NCBI GenBank assembly: GCA_047974765.1
Contig: JBKECP010000014.1
Location: 28,389 to 92,388, forward strand
DNA length: 64,000 bases
Direction of reading: 5' to 3'
DNA from: JBKECP01 sp047974765
GTDB lineage: Bacteria; Pseudomonadota; Gammaproteobacteria; Pseudomonadales; Halieaceae
Position numbers and translations under genes: made by a program
The notes under the pieces: model-generated
The model's database searches: none
Told to the model about the DNA's origin: nothing
What the model saw: the letters and a program-made list of their open reading frames with translations, nothing else
In this document: piece after piece, positions 18,698 to 28,881 of the stretch
Layout of the letters: every line of letters starts with the position of its first letter
Numbering within the stretch: position 1 is the first letter of the stretch

Positions 18698-21079
18698 ATG
18701 AAAAGAGTATTACGGGCTTTTACAGTATTTGTTGCCGTACCGGCACTTTATTGTGCGTCGTCATTTGCACAGGACATAGATAGAAGCGTATTGCCACTAC
18801 CAAAACCGGCTTTTGAGGGGCAAATTGATAAGACCTACACGGGGTCCAAACCGGATTTTCCACAGACAGCACAGGCGCCAAAAGGGGCTCCCAATGTTGT
18901 TCTGATCATGCTGGACGATGTCGGTTTTGGCCAGGCAGGAACCTTTGGCGGCCCGGTGCCAACGCCAGGTATTGATCATCTGGCTGCGGCAGGGCTGCGC
19001 TATAATCGCTTTCATACGACAGCTATTTGCTCATCTACCCGTGCAGCCATACTGACTGGTCGCAATCACCACACGGTTGGTTTTGGCACCATTACTGAAT
19101 TGGCCACGGGTTATCCTGGTTATGACAGCATCCTGCCGGACAATGCCGCTACTGTGGCGCGTATTTTGCGCGATAACGGCTATAGCACAGCCATGTTTGG
19201 TAAAAGCCACAATACCCCCGACTGGGAAACTAATCCTACCGGCCCTTTTAACCACTGGCCAACGGGTTATGGCTTTGAGTACTTTTATGGCTTTCACGGT
19301 GGTGAAACCAGTCAGTGGGAACCTCAGCTCTATCGCAATCAGCAGGCTGTGGAACCCGTCAAAACACCTGATGAAGGCTATCACTTGACAGTGGATCTGG
19401 CTGACGATGCCATTGCGTGGATATCCAGGCATGAGTCCATTGCACCTCAGAAGCCTTATTTCGTCTACTTTGCCACTGGTGCGGTACACGCACCGTTACA
19501 TGTACCGCAGGAATGGATTGATCGCTTCAAGGGGCAGTTTGACCAGGGCTGGGATAAACTGCGGGAAGAGACACTGGCACGGCAAAAACAACTTGGAATT
19601 GTTCCGGCCAATACACAACTTACACCACGGCCTGCGGAGATCGAGGCCTGGGATTCTTTAAGTGATGATGCCCGGCGCCTTTATGCCCGGCAAATGGAGG
19701 CCTTTGCCGGTTTTCTGGCACATACCGATTATCATGTTGGCCGACTGATCCAGGCTGTTGCCGATTCACCCGATGCGGATAATACAATCATTATCTATGT
19801 GGTGGGTGATAACGGTGCCAGTGCCGAAGGTAGTGTGACCGGAACCTTGAACAACGTAATGACCCAAAATGGCATGCCTGATACCGTGGCTGCTCAGCTG
19901 CCGTTAATTGATGAAATTGGTACGCCACCCCATGAAAATCACTATGCTGTCGGTTGGTCCTGGGCGGGTTCTTCACCTTTTCAATGGATGAAGCGTGTAC
20001 CCTCACACTTTGGCGGAACCCGCAACGGAATGGTGATTTCCTGGCCCAAAACCATTACTGATATGGGAGGGCTGCGCAGCCAGTTCAGCCATGTTATTGA
20101 TATTGCACCCACCATTCTTGCCGCGGCCAATATTGAACAGCCCAGGACGGTTGATGGTGTTGAACAGGTCGCCATGGCCGGTGTTGATATTGGTTCAACC
20201 TTTGACTCTGCCAAAGCACCTGCTGTGCGTGATACGCAATATTTTGAGGTGGGTGGACACCGCGCTATTTACCATGATGGCTGGGTTGCAGCGACATTTC
20301 ATGGCGCGCCCTGGATATTGACCGGTTCACGTGGTTTTAGTGATCCGAAATACAACGCCTGGGAGCTGTACAACATAGAGGAAGATTTTTCCCAGGCCAA
20401 TAATCTGGCTGCCCGCTACCCTGACAAGCTGAAGGAACTGGTTGGACTGTTTGATGAAGAAGCAGAGAAGTATGGTGTTTATCCACTGGATGACCGTTTT
20501 GTAGAGCGTGCGATAACCAAGCGTCCTTCGGTAACTGCCGGGCGCACCCGCTTCACCTACTCGGATGCGGCCACCCGGATTCCCGAAGGCAGTGCGCCGA
20601 AAATTTATCAACGCTCGCATAAAATCACGGCCAGCCTGAATATTCCTGAAACCGGTGCTGAAGGCGTTATCGTTGCCTGTGGCGGTGTGTCAGCCGGTTA
20701 TACCTTCTATGTTAAAGATGGCAAACTGCACTACGACTACAACTTTTTTGGGCGGCAGATTTACCATGCTGAATCAGCACAAAAATTGCCTGCCGGTGAT
20801 ATAGAAGTTGCGGTTCACTACGAACAACGTCCCTTCAGATTTTTGAAAGAGTTTACCGGTGGGCAGGCGCAGCTGTTTGTAAACGGTGAGCTGGCAGGGG
20901 AGGTGGATGTGGCCCAGGTAGTGCCTGCCCGTTTTTCTGCAACTGAAACCATGGATATCGGTGTTGACCTGGGGTCCACGGTCAGTACGGCTTATCACAA
21001 CCGTGCACCCTTTGCGTTTAACGGTAAGATACACAAGGTCGATTTTGAGTTGGCAGCTGATCAGCCATTGAAAAAATAA
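18698..21079 (+). CDS. Sulfatase-family protein with altered maturation motif (CSSTR)
   Basis: This 793-residue protein with a signal peptide (cleavage near SFA, about residue 25) belongs to the arylsulfatase (S1) family. Visible active-site elements are NVVLIMLDDVGFG (metal Asp pair), TGRNHH, FGKSHN (Lys/His), GAVHAPLH and VGDNGASAEGS. The formylglycine site reads C-S-S-T-R (Cys111-Arg115), where the consensus is C-x-P-x-R; Ser replaces Pro. The downstream paralogue has CSPTR at the same place, a one-base difference (TCT versus CCT). Conversion to formylglycine may be weak or absent. A C-terminal region of about 200 residues shared by both copies looks like a beta-sandwich (lectin-like). The substrate is unknown. 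The ribosome site AAGGAGCAT matches that of the paralogue. Confidence 0.88.
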   Translation: MKRVLRAFTVFVAVPALYCASSFAQDIDRSVLPLPKPAFEGQIDKTYTGSKPDFPQTAQAPKGAPNVVLIMLDDVGFGQAGTFGGPVPTPGIDHLAAAGLRYNRFHTTAICSSTRAAILTGRNHHTVGFGTITELATGYPGYDSILPDNAATVARILRDNGYSTAMFGKSHNTPDWETNPTGPFNHWPTGYGFEYFYGFHGGETSQWEPQLYRNQQAVEPVKTPDEGYHLTVDLADDAIAWISRHESIAPQKPYFVYFATGAVHAPLHVPQEWIDRFKGQFDQGWDKLREETLARQKQLGIVPANTQLTPRPAEIEAWDSLSDDARRLYARQMEAFAGFLAHTDYHVGRLIQAVADSPDADNTIIIYVVGDNGASAEGSVTGTLNNVMTQNGMPDTVAAQLPLIDEIGTPPHENHYAVGWSWAGSSPFQWMKRVPSHFGGTRNGMVISWPKTITDMGGLRSQFSHVIDIAPTILAAANIEQPRTVDGVEQVAMAGVDIGSTFDSAKAPAVRDTQYFEVGGHRAIYHDGWVAATFHGAPWILTGSRGFSDPKYNAWELYNIEEDFSQANNLAARYPDKLKELVGLFDEEAEKYGVYPLDDRFVERAITKRPSVTAGRTRFTYSDAATRIPEGSAPKIYQRSHKITASLNIPETGAEGVIVACGGVSAGYTFYVKDGKLHYDYNFFGRQIYHAESAQKLPAGDIEVAVHYEQRPFRFLKEFTGGQAQLFVNGELAGEVDVAQVVPARFSATETMDIGVDLGSTVSTAYHNRAPFAFNGKIHKVDFELAADQPLKK

Positions 21080-21093
21080 CAGTAAAACCCTGT

Positions 21094-21125
21094 AACTGCC
21101 TGAGTCTGAACTCAGGCAGTTTTTT
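21094..21125 (+). terminator. Rho-independent terminator after first sulfatase
   Basis: A perfect 11-base stem AACTGCCTGAG (21094-21104) / CTCAGGCAGTT (21111-21121) has loop TCTGAA and a T-run to 21125. It separates transcription of the two sulfatases. Confidence 0.9.
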
Positions 21126-21492
21126 CTGCGTTTATCCTGTCTTGCCTGATTCAACCTGATATACCTTTGGTATTGATAGAATTCGCATCGGTGTGTGAAC
21201 TGTTTAAAGCATAGTCTTACCCGGAAAAATCAGAGGGTTAAAGTGAGTCACAGCCTGTATTTTGATGAATTGTCGCTGGCTGGGCAGTCCATGAGGGCAG
21301 TCGATATTAGCATTTTGTTGATATGAGGCCTGTGAATATCATCTAATCGGTCTGGATTTGGGCTAGACTATTTTGTCCGGGTGACTGACGGTAGATATCA
21401 GATAATAAAAGCTGTTAATTGCAGCACACAGGTGTGTCGACGAAGTCGATCGCCAGGTTATTTGATGACGCCCAGGTTGGGATGCCCAGATT
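21126..21492. other. Upstream region of second sulfatase
   Basis: No gene is visible. At 21448-21459 lies the reverse complement of AACCTGGCGATC, nearly the same as AACCTGGCAATC at 18556-18567 upstream of the first sulfatase. This may be a shared element in opposite orientation. The rest shows nothing assignable. Confidence 0.3.
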
Positions 21493-21508
21493 AGAGTACC
21501 GGTACTCT
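21493..21508. promoter_or_regulatory. Perfect 16-base palindrome, candidate operator
   Basis: AGAGTACCGGTACTCT is a perfect palindrome and is followed at 21510-21515 by TATAAA, a good -10 box. No strong -35 box precedes it. A regulator binding here could control the second sulfatase. Its identity is unknown. Confidence 0.5.
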
Positions 21509-21515
21509 TATAAAA

Positions 21516-21544
21516 CGCTCCAGGTATGCTTCGTGCCAGGAGCG
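21516..21544. promoter_or_regulatory. Interrupted inverted repeat upstream of second sulfatase
   Basis: Arms CGCTCCAGG (21516-21524) and CCAGGAGCG (21536-21544) pair except at one position. It lies just after the TATAAA box, so it would fall in the 5' leader or form a second protein site. Confidence 0.4.
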
Positions 21545-21597
21545 GGATCTATAAAATAAAGCGGGATCTATAAAATAAACAGTACAAACAGTACAAA
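21542..21597 (+). repeat. Tandem 19-base and 9-base duplications in the leader
   Basis: GCGGGATCTATAAAATAAA is present twice in tandem (21542-21560 and 21561-21579), followed directly by CAGTACAAA twice (21580-21588, 21589-21597). They end at the ribosome site of the second sulfatase. The perfect identity suggests recent slippage duplication. Confidence 0.9.
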
Positions 21598-21610
21598 AGG
21601 AGCATTCAGC

Positions 21611-24007
21611 ATGAAAAAAACTGTATTGACGCTGCTTGCGGTGTTTCTCATCGTACCTGCGTTATTCTCCACATCATCATTTGCCCTGAATCAGGATAAA
21701 GATAGAGACAGAAGTCATTTACCCCTGCCAAAACCGGCTTTTCAAGGCAAAATAGACAAAACCTATGTAGACTCTGCAGCGGCTTTTCCGCAGGGTGTAC
21801 AAGCTCCTTTGGGGGCACCCAATGTTGTTCTGATAATGCTTGATGATGTAGGTTTTGGTCAGACAGGCACCTTTGGCGGGCCGACACCAACACCCAATAT
21901 AGACAAGCTGGCTGCGGCAGGGCTGCGCTACAACCGCTTCCATACTACGGCCATCTGCTCACCTACCCGGGCGGCACTGCTGACCGGCCGCAATCACCAC
22001 ACCACAGGTTTTGGCATCATTACTGAGTTGGCCACCGGCTTTCCCGGTTATGACAGCATATTGTCCCGCAACACAGCAACAGTGGCGCGCATTCTGCGTG
22101 ACAATGGTTACAGTACCGCCATGTTTGGTAAAAATCATAATACGCCAGACTGGGAAACCACCTCTGTTGGTCCTTTTGAGCGCTGGCCTACCGGTTTTGG
22201 TTTTGAGTATTTTTATGGTTTTCACGGTGGTGAAACCAGCCAGTGGGAGCCCCAGCTGTACCGTAATGAAATAGCGGTGGAACCAGCTAAAACTCCTGCC
22301 GAAGGCTATCATTTGACAGCTGATCTGACAGATGAAGCCATTGGCTGGATATCCAGGCATGAGTCTATTGCGCCGGACAAACCCTATTTTGTGTATCTGG
22401 CAACGGGTGCAGTGCATGCGCCACTGCATGCACCAAAAGAGTGGATCGATCGTTTCAAGGGCCAGTTTGATCAGGGCTGGGACAAGCTAAGAGAAGAAAC
22501 ACTGGCACGGCAAAAACAACTCGGGATTGTACCGGCCAATACACAACTTACACCGCGGCCTGCTGAGATTGAGGCCTGGGATTCGCTCAGTGATGACGCC
22601 AGGCGTCTTTATGCCCGGCAGATGGAGGCTTTTGCCGGCTTTTTGGCCCATACCGACTATCATGTTGGCCGACTGCTTCAGGCCGTAGCAGATTCCCCTG
22701 ATGCAGATAACACCCTTATTATTTATGTTGTGGGTGACAATGGTGCCAGTGCAGAGGGCAGTGTGACCGGCACGCTCAATAATATGATGACGCAAAATGG
22801 TATCCCCGATACGGTCGCACAACAGCTGCCGTTGATCGATGAGATCGGTATACCAGAGCATGAAAATCACTATGCTGTCGGCTGGTCCTGGGCAGGCTCT
22901 TCCCCTTTCCAGTGGATGAAACGGGTACCGTCACATTTTGGTGGTACGCGTAATGGCATGGTGATTTCCTGGCCTAAAACCATCACTGATAAAGGCGGTT
23001 TGCGCAGTCAGTTCAGCCATGTCATTGATATTGCCCCCACTATTCTGGCAGCGGCTGATATTGAAGCGCCAAAAACAGTTGATGGTATCGAGCAGATAGA
23101 AATGGCCGGTGTTGATATCCATTCAACCTTTGCCTCTGCCGAAGCTCCGGCTGTGCGTGATACGCAGTATTTTGAAGTGGGTGGACACCGGGCCATCTAT
23201 CACAATGGCTGGGTGGCCACTGCTTTTCACGGTGTTCCCTGGGTGTTGACCGGCTCGCACGGCTTTACAGATCCAAAATACAATACCTGGGAGTTGTACA
23301 ACATCGAGGAAGATTTTTCTCAGTCGAATGATCTGGCAAAGCAATACCCGGACAAGCTGGAGGAACTGGAGGCCCTGTTTGATCAGGAAGCACAAAAGTA
23401 TGGTGTTTATCCACTGGATGACCGTTTTGTAGAGCGTGCATTCACCAAGCGTCCATCAATGACTGCCGGTCGTACCCGTTTTAGCTATACCGATACTGTT
23501 ACCCGGATTTCTGAGGCCAGTGCACCGCGTATTTATCAGCGTTCACATAAAATTACCGCCACCCTGACGATCCCTGAAGGTGGCGCAGAGGGGGTTATCA
23601 TTGCCTGTGGTGGTACGTCTGCCGGTTATACGCTCTATATCAAGGATGGCAAACTGAACTACGACTACAACTTTTTTGGTAAAAAACTCTACCATGTAGC
23701 GTCGACAGAAAAATTGCCAACGGGCGAAGTTGAGGTTGCCATGCACTATGAACAGCAGCCCTTCAGGTTTCTAAAGGAAGTCACCGGCGGGGCTGCACAG
23801 CTGTTTATCAACGGCAAGGTCGTGGGTAGTGGTGATATTGAGCAGGTGGTCCCCGGTCGATTTTCTATTACCGAAACCATGGATATTGGTATGGATCTGG
23901 GCGCGACGGTAAGTCCGGCGTATCGTGATCGCAGGCCTTTCACATTTAGCGGGAAAATACATCATGTGGATTTTGAATTATCACCTGATCAGCCTATAAC
24001 ACCGTAG
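21611..24007 (+). CDS. Arylsulfatase-family hydrolase (canonical CSPTR motif)
   Basis: This 798-residue secreted sulfatase has a signal peptide of about 25 residues (ending SSFA). It hydrolyses a sulfate ester in the periplasm or outside the cell; the substrate cannot be read from sequence. The formylglycine motif C-S-P-T-R (Cys116-Arg120) is intact, as are MLDDVGFG, TGRNHH, FGKNHN and VGDNGASAEGS. It is very similar to the preceding gene along the whole length, including the C-terminal beta-rich region, so the pair arose by tandem duplication. It has its own promoter region and ribosome site (AAAAGGAGCAT). No sulfatase-maturating enzyme is in the window. Confidence 0.93.
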   Translation: MKKTVLTLLAVFLIVPALFSTSSFALNQDKDRDRSHLPLPKPAFQGKIDKTYVDSAAAFPQGVQAPLGAPNVVLIMLDDVGFGQTGTFGGPTPTPNIDKLAAAGLRYNRFHTTAICSPTRAALLTGRNHHTTGFGIITELATGFPGYDSILSRNTATVARILRDNGYSTAMFGKNHNTPDWETTSVGPFERWPTGFGFEYFYGFHGGETSQWEPQLYRNEIAVEPAKTPAEGYHLTADLTDEAIGWISRHESIAPDKPYFVYLATGAVHAPLHAPKEWIDRFKGQFDQGWDKLREETLARQKQLGIVPANTQLTPRPAEIEAWDSLSDDARRLYARQMEAFAGFLAHTDYHVGRLLQAVADSPDADNTLIIYVVGDNGASAEGSVTGTLNNMMTQNGIPDTVAQQLPLIDEIGIPEHENHYAVGWSWAGSSPFQWMKRVPSHFGGTRNGMVISWPKTITDKGGLRSQFSHVIDIAPTILAAADIEAPKTVDGIEQIEMAGVDIHSTFASAEAPAVRDTQYFEVGGHRAIYHNGWVATAFHGVPWVLTGSHGFTDPKYNTWELYNIEEDFSQSNDLAKQYPDKLEELEALFDQEAQKYGVYPLDDRFVERAFTKRPSMTAGRTRFSYTDTVTRISEASAPRIYQRSHKITATLTIPEGGAEGVIIACGGTSAGYTLYIKDGKLNYDYNFFGKKLYHVASTEKLPTGEVEVAMHYEQQPFRFLKEVTGGAAQLFINGKVVGSGDIEQVVPGRFSITETMDIGMDLGATVSPAYRDRRPFTFSGKIHHVDFELSPDQPITP

Positions 24008-24022
24008 TTCATTGCATATTGG

Positions 24023-24093
24023 CAAACAGATTGCGAAGTTTGGGGTAGGGTTTTCCGGACTTCGCGGTTTTTCTGATTCAGGCAATCTGTTTG
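24023..24093. terminator. Convergent nested hairpins between sulfatase and dusC
   Basis: An outer 12-base inverted repeat (CAAACAGATTGC at 24023-24034, GCAATCTGTTTG at 24082-24093) surrounds an inner stem GCGAAGT (24033-24039) / ACTTCGC (24059-24065) followed by five T (24068-24072). The inner and outer left arms share two bases, so the forms may be alternatives. The outer right arm lies inside the last codons of dusC. It probably serves both convergent genes. Confidence 0.6.
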
Positions 24094-25085
24094 TCAATCT
24101 GGCAGATATTGGTTATCTGGCTGTCAGTGGCCGTTTCATCACAAACCCGAAGCAGGGCGCTGGCCAGTTCGGCAGGTTTGCGCAAACGCTTTATTTGTTC
24201 AAACAGTAAAGCTGCCTGTGGAAAATAACAGCGTAAGTAGACCAGCCACTGCTTGATCGGATTGCCAACACAGTGGGCATCATAGTGTGCAAGTGTCAGT
24301 TCAAAGAACTGGAAAAGCAGTGCCGGAATATCCCGCCAGCCAAGAGCCTCAATCGTATCGTTTTTCATGTCGGCAGTGACCAGCCGTGGCAGATCCGGCC
24401 GACAAAGTGCGCCCCGGCCCAGCATCAGCGTTTCACAAGCTGTTATCTGGCGGCAGTTACGGGCATCCTCAATGCTCCAGATTTCTCCATTGGCAATAAC
24501 GGGAATATGAACCCATTGTTGGGCACGGGCAATTTCCTGCCAGTGAGCCGGTGGGCGATAGCCCTGTTGTTTGGTGCGGGCGTGGATAATAAGTTCATTG
24601 GCACCGGCATTGCTGATGGCCTGCACATTATCACGAAAAAAATGCGTATCGCTGTAACCCAGGCGGATTTTTACCGTCAGGGGCGTTGTCGCAGGTAATG
24701 TCTGGCGAATGGCTTCAACGATACGCCCAACCCGCTCTGGTTCACGTAAGAGAATGGCGCCACCATCAGAGCGATTAACTGTTTTGGCCGGGCAACCAAA
24801 ATTGATATCAATACCCGGTGCGCCCAGTTCGGTCGCCCGGGCCGCATTATCGGCCATGACATCACCCTGGCCACCCAGTAACTGGAGATACACCGGTACC
24901 CCTGCCAGAGTTTTTCCGTCATGGTGCAGTTCGGGACAAAGCCGATAAAACACCTTTGGTGGTAACAGGCGGTCACTGATTCGTAAAAACTCTGTTACGC
25001 AGCGGTCAATCCCGCCCAGCGAAGTGAGCAGGTTGCGCATATTGTAATCGACAACCCCTTCCATCGGGGCGAGCAAAAGTGGCAT
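24078..25085 (-). CDS. dusC: tRNA-dihydrouridine(16) synthase
   Basis: This FMN-dependent enzyme reduces a uridine to dihydrouridine in the D-loop of tRNA. The DusC branch (position 16 in E. coli) is suggested by the N-terminus LLAPMEGVVDYNMRNLLT, by ITEF-like VTEFLRISDRLLPPKVF, and by INFGCPAKTVNRSDGGAILL with the catalytic Cys. Length 335 is slightly above E. coli DusC. It stands alone, convergent to the second sulfatase. Confidence 0.92.
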   Translation of the reverse strand: MPLLLAPMEGVVDYNMRNLLTSLGGIDRCVTEFLRISDRLLPPKVFYRLCPELHHDGKTLAGVPVYLQLLGGQGDVMADNAARATELGAPGIDINFGCPAKTVNRSDGGAILLREPERVGRIVEAIRQTLPATTPLTVKIRLGYSDTHFFRDNVQAISNAGANELIIHARTKQQGYRPPAHWQEIARAQQWVHIPVIANGEIWSIEDARNCRQITACETLMLGRGALCRPDLPRLVTADMKNDTIEALGWRDIPALLFQFFELTLAHYDAHCVGNPIKQWLVYLRCYFPQAALLFEQIKRLRKPAELASALLRVCDETATDSQITNICQIDKQIA

Positions 25086-25389
25086 GAAAATTTATCCGCA
25101 ATGAAGGTGGCGGATTATACGGGGCCGCTCAGAACAACCCAACAAGAGATGCTGGTATTGGCGTGGCAAAGCTTTGCAGTATGGTGGTCTGAGTGAGGCA
25201 ACGAACAGGTAACGAATCAATGGAGCAAGCAGCAGGGAGTGGGTACAGACAGTTACCACTTTGTGTTTTATCGGTTTTATCGAGAGTGGCAGGCATCTCA
25301 ATGCGCCGGGTTTGTCAAAAATAAAGTGCCTGTCCATGTTTTATTACACAGGCTATGATAGGCGGCTGAATTTTATCAGGGTGAGAATC
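25086..25389. other. Promoter region between dusC and oad operon
   Basis: This 304-base divergent spacer contains only short frames without recognisable content or ribosome sites. It should carry the promoters of dusC and the oad operon. No specific boxes could be assigned. Confidence 0.4.
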
Positions 25390-25653
25390 ATGCAGATGGG
25401 GTTAATTGGCCAGGGCCTGGAGTTGATGCTGTTTGGCATGGGCACGGTCATGCTTTTTCTTATGTTGCTGGTGGTGGTGATGACGTGCATGTCAAAGGTG
25501 GTGGAGCGTTACTTTGCCGAAGCAGATATGCTGCCCCTGCCGGTCCAGGCTAAAACTGTTCAGATGTCGACCGATGTGCCTGCAAATACTGTAAACCCTG
25601 AAACAATAGCTGCCATTAGCGCGGCCATACATTGCTATCGCAATAAACGCTGA
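25390..25653 (+). CDS. oadG: Oxaloacetate decarboxylase gamma subunit
   Basis: This small membrane subunit of the sodium-pumping oxaloacetate decarboxylase has about 87 residues, one N-terminal transmembrane helix ([24 protein letters not shown]) and a polar tail. It assembles the alpha and beta subunits. Start is ATG 25390 behind AGGGTGAG; the ATG at 25396 is an alternative. The gene order gamma-alpha-beta is the usual one for this pump. Confidence 0.88.
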   Translation: MQMGLIGQGLELMLFGMGTVMLFLMLLVVVMTCMSKVVERYFAEADMLPLPVQAKTVQMSTDVPANTVNPETIAAISAAIHCYRNKR

Positions 25654-25685
25654 TACAGCAGCACATCAGACAGGAATTGAAACGT

Positions 25686-27488
25686 ATGGATATAACCCCG
25701 CCCCCATTAGGTATTACTGATGTTGTGCTGCGTGACGCCCATCAGTCGCTGTTTGCTACCCGCCTGCGATTGGAGGATATGCTGCCGATTGCTGCCGAGC
25801 TGGATCAGGTTGGTTTCTGGTCGCTGGAGTCCTGGGGCGGGGCGACCTTTGACGCCTGTATTCGCTATCTTGGTGAGGATCCCTGGGAGCGCATACGGGA
25901 GCTGAAAAAGGCAATGCCCAATACGCCTCAGCAAATGCTGTTTCGGGGCCAGAATATCCTCGGTTATCGCCATTATGCCGATGACGTGGTGGTGAAATTT
26001 GTCGAGCGGGCGGCGGCTAATGGTGTGGATGTGTTCCGGGTGTTCGATGCGATGAACGATATGCGCAATATCGAAGTGGCCCTGCAGGCGGTAAAGGCAG
26101 TGGGTAAACACGCCCAGGGCACTATCTCCTATACACTGAGCCCGGTCCACAATATTGATACCTGGGTGGAGCAGGGCAAGCGCATTGAAGATATGGGTGC
26201 TGACTCCATTGCTATTAAGGATATGGCGGGTTTGCTGCGCCCCTATGAGGGATATGAGCTGGTCAGGCGTCTCAAAGCCAGCTGTGATATTCCCATCCAC
26301 ATGCAATGCCACGCCACGACCGGCCTGTCGACTTCGACCATTCTCAAGTGCGTGGAGGCGGGTATTGATAATGTGGATACTTCGATTTCCTCGATGTCGA
26401 TGACCTATGGTCATTCACCAACAGAATCGGTCGTCGCCATTTTGCAGGGCACCGGGCGCGATACCGGGCTGGATATCGTCAAACTGGAATCCATCGCGGC
26501 CTATTTTCGTCAGGTGCGCAAAAAATATGCGAAATTTGAGGGTTCTCTGCGCGGTGTTGACTCGCGCATCCTGGTGGCCCAGGTGCCGGGCGGTATGCTC
26601 ACCAACATGGAAAACCAGCTGCGGGAGCAGGGTGCTGCCGATCGTCTTGATGAGGTGCTGGAGGAAATTCCGAAGGTGCGCAAGGATCTTGGCTATATTC
26701 CGCTGGTGACACCCACATCGCAGATTGTTGGTACCCAGGCTGTGTTGAATGTGCTCACGGGCGAGCGTTACAAGTCCATTTCCAAAGAGACTGCCGGGGT
26801 GCTCAAGGGTGAGTATGGGGCAACACCTGCGCCGGTTGATACGGCTTTGCAGCAGCGCGTACTGGAAGGCGGTGCAGTGATCAGCTGTCGTCCGGCAGAT
26901 TTGCTGCAACCGGAGCTGGCCAGTCTGAGCAGCGAACTGCGCGAGCTGGCCCGGGAAAAAACCATTCGGCTGGCCACCGGTGAAAATGAAGTTGACGATG
27001 TGCTGACCTATGCACTGTTTCCCCAGGTCGGGCTCAAATTTTTACAAAACCGGGGCAATGCAGATGCTTTTGAGCCAGCGCCAAAAGAGCTGTCTGAACC
27101 CCCTTCCGTTCCGGTAGCGACGCCTGTGCCGGAAACTGCCAGTGAGACCGGCGTGTATACCGTCAGCGTTAATGGTGAGCGCTATGTGGTTGAAGTGGCT
27201 GAAGGGGGGGAGCTGTCCTCGGTGCAGCCTGCGGTAGCGACAGCGGCGACGACCCCTGCGGTCACACCGGTTGGTGGTGAGCCTGTTTTGGCACCGCTGG
27301 CGGGTAATATTGTCAGGATTAATGTGGTCGTTGGCAGCACAGTGGCTACCGGCGATGTTATTTTGATACTTGAAGCCATGAAGATGGAAACCGAAGTGCG
27401 CGCCACCCGGGGTGGACGGGTGAATGAGATTGCAGTGGTCGCCGGTGATGCCGTTGCTGTTGGTCAGACGCTGATTTATCTGGACTGA
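25686..27488 (+). CDS. oadA: Oxaloacetate decarboxylase alpha subunit, biotin-containing
   Basis: The carboxyltransferase subunit moves CO2 from oxaloacetate to biotin. It has about 600 residues. The N-terminal TIM-barrel domain begins [18 protein letters not shown] and is followed by the conserved carboxylase domain. A Pro/Ala/Thr-rich linker (about 465-530) leads to the C-terminal biotinyl domain with EAMKMETEV, where Lys carries biotin. ATG 25686 with AGGA upstream is preferred over an in-frame TTG at 25677. With ppc at the start of the window, oxaloacetate can be made and then used to drive sodium export. Confidence 0.95.
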   Translation: MDITPPPLGITDVVLRDAHQSLFATRLRLEDMLPIAAELDQVGFWSLESWGGATFDACIRYLGEDPWERIRELKKAMPNTPQQMLFRGQNILGYRHYADDVVVKFVERAAANGVDVFRVFDAMNDMRNIEVALQAVKAVGKHAQGTISYTLSPVHNIDTWVEQGKRIEDMGADSIAIKDMAGLLRPYEGYELVRRLKASCDIPIHMQCHATTGLSTSTILKCVEAGIDNVDTSISSMSMTYGHSPTESVVAILQGTGRDTGLDIVKLESIAAYFRQVRKKYAKFEGSLRGVDSRILVAQVPGGMLTNMENQLREQGAADRLDEVLEEIPKVRKDLGYIPLVTPTSQIVGTQAVLNVLTGERYKSISKETAGVLKGEYGATPAPVDTALQQRVLEGGAVISCRPADLLQPELASLSSELRELAREKTIRLATGENEVDDVLTYALFPQVGLKFLQNRGNADAFEPAPKELSEPPSVPVATPVPETASETGVYTVSVNGERYVVEVAEGGELSSVQPAVATAATTPAVTPVGGEPVLAPLAGNIVRINVVVGSTVATGDVILILEAMKMETEVRATRGGRVNEIAVVAGDAVAVGQTLIYLD

Positions 27489-27494
27489 TCCGGT

Positions 27495-28799
27495 ATGGAT
27501 AATCTGTTCAGTTTATGGAATGCCTCGGGATTGGCACAGATGCAGCCGGGGCAGCTGATGATGCTTGTTATCGCTCTGGTTTTACTTTATCTCGCTATTT
27601 ACAAACGGTTTGAGCCGCTGTTACTGGTGCCCATTGGTTTTGGCGGTATTCTGGCCAATATTCCTGGTGCCGGTCTGGCCTATTCAGCGCTGGAAAATGC
27701 CTTGCAGCATCCCGACCCGCAATTGCTGGTGATGTTGTCTGATCATTTGGGGGTGGCACTGGATGCCGGTGCAAAAGAAATACTGGCGGCCTATCAGACG
27801 GCAACACCGGCAGTGCAGCAGCTCATCGAGCAATGGCTTGTCAAAGCAGGTTATAGCGATGGCATGCTGTACACCTTTTATGTCGTACTGATCAGCAGCG
27901 GAATTGCGCCTTTGGTTGTATTTATGGGTGTTGGTGCGATGACTGATTTTGGTCCCTTACTGGCCAATCCGCGCACACTGTTGTTGGGTGCTGCGGCCCA
28001 GTTTGGTATTTTTGCGACCGTGTTGGGTGCCGTTGGTCTGTCGGCAGCAGGGCTTATGGATTTCACTCTGGCCGATGCCGCTGCTATCGGCATTATTGGT
28101 GGTGCCGACGGGCCGACGGCCATCTATGTGTCCAGTATTCTGGCGCCGGATTTATTAGGTGCCATTGCGGTGGCCGCCTATTCCTATATGGCACTGGTGC
28201 CGCTGATTCAGCCACCGATTATGCGCGCGCTGACCACACCGGCCGAGCGGGCCATTGAAATGAAGCAGTTACGCCCGGTCAGCCGCCGCGAAAAAATTAT
28301 CTTCCCTCTGGTTTTGTTGATTCTGGTTGCTTTGCTGTTGCCGGATGCCGCACCACTGCTGGGCATGTTCTGCTTTGGTAATCTGATGAAGGAAAGCGGG
28401 GTAGTGGAGCGTCTGTCTGATGCGGTACAAAACTCCCTGATTAATATCACCACGATTTTTCTGGGTTTGTCAGTGGGTTCCAAGCTGGTGGCGGATAAAT
28501 TTCTCGATACCAGTACGTTGGGTATTCTGGCTTTGGGGATTGTTGCCTTTGCCATCGGTACTGCCAGTGGTGTGTTAATGGCTAAGCTGATGAACCGTTT
28601 CAGTGCGGTGGCACTTAATCCGCTGATTGGTTCAGCGGGCGTATCGGCAGTGCCGATGGCTGCCCGGGTGTCTAATAAGGTTGGTCTGGAAGCCAATCCG
28701 CATAACTTTTTGCTGATGCACGCCATGGGGCCAAATGTGGCGGGTGTTATTGGCTCTGCGGTGGCGGCTGGAGTGATGATTGCGCTGGTGGGTTCCTGA
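27495..28799 (+). CDS. oadB: Oxaloacetate decarboxylase beta subunit, sodium pump
   Basis: This integral membrane subunit decarboxylates carboxybiotin and couples this to outward sodium transport. It has 434 residues and about nine to eleven hydrophobic helices. Conserved elements seen include [30 protein letters not shown] and the C-terminal [23 protein letters not shown] followed by [22 protein letters not shown]. It starts six bases after oadA. Confidence 0.95.
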   Translation: MDNLFSLWNASGLAQMQPGQLMMLVIALVLLYLAIYKRFEPLLLVPIGFGGILANIPGAGLAYSALENALQHPDPQLLVMLSDHLGVALDAGAKEILAAYQTATPAVQQLIEQWLVKAGYSDGMLYTFYVVLISSGIAPLVVFMGVGAMTDFGPLLANPRTLLLGAAAQFGIFATVLGAVGLSAAGLMDFTLADAAAIGIIGGADGPTAIYVSSILAPDLLGAIAVAAYSYMALVPLIQPPIMRALTTPAERAIEMKQLRPVSRREKIIFPLVLLILVALLLPDAAPLLGMFCFGNLMKESGVVERLSDAVQNSLINITTIFLGLSVGSKLVADKFLDTSTLGILALGIVAFAIGTASGVLMAKLMNRFSAVALNPLIGSAGVSAVPMAARVSNKVGLEANPHNFLLMHAMGPNVAGVIGSAVAAGVMIALVGS

Positions 28800-28881
28800 A
28801 ACAGGACGCCTGCACAACGGTTGGTGAGAATCTATTAATTTTGTACACTGTCGGCACTGTTGACTGTCGGACGTCGAGTCT

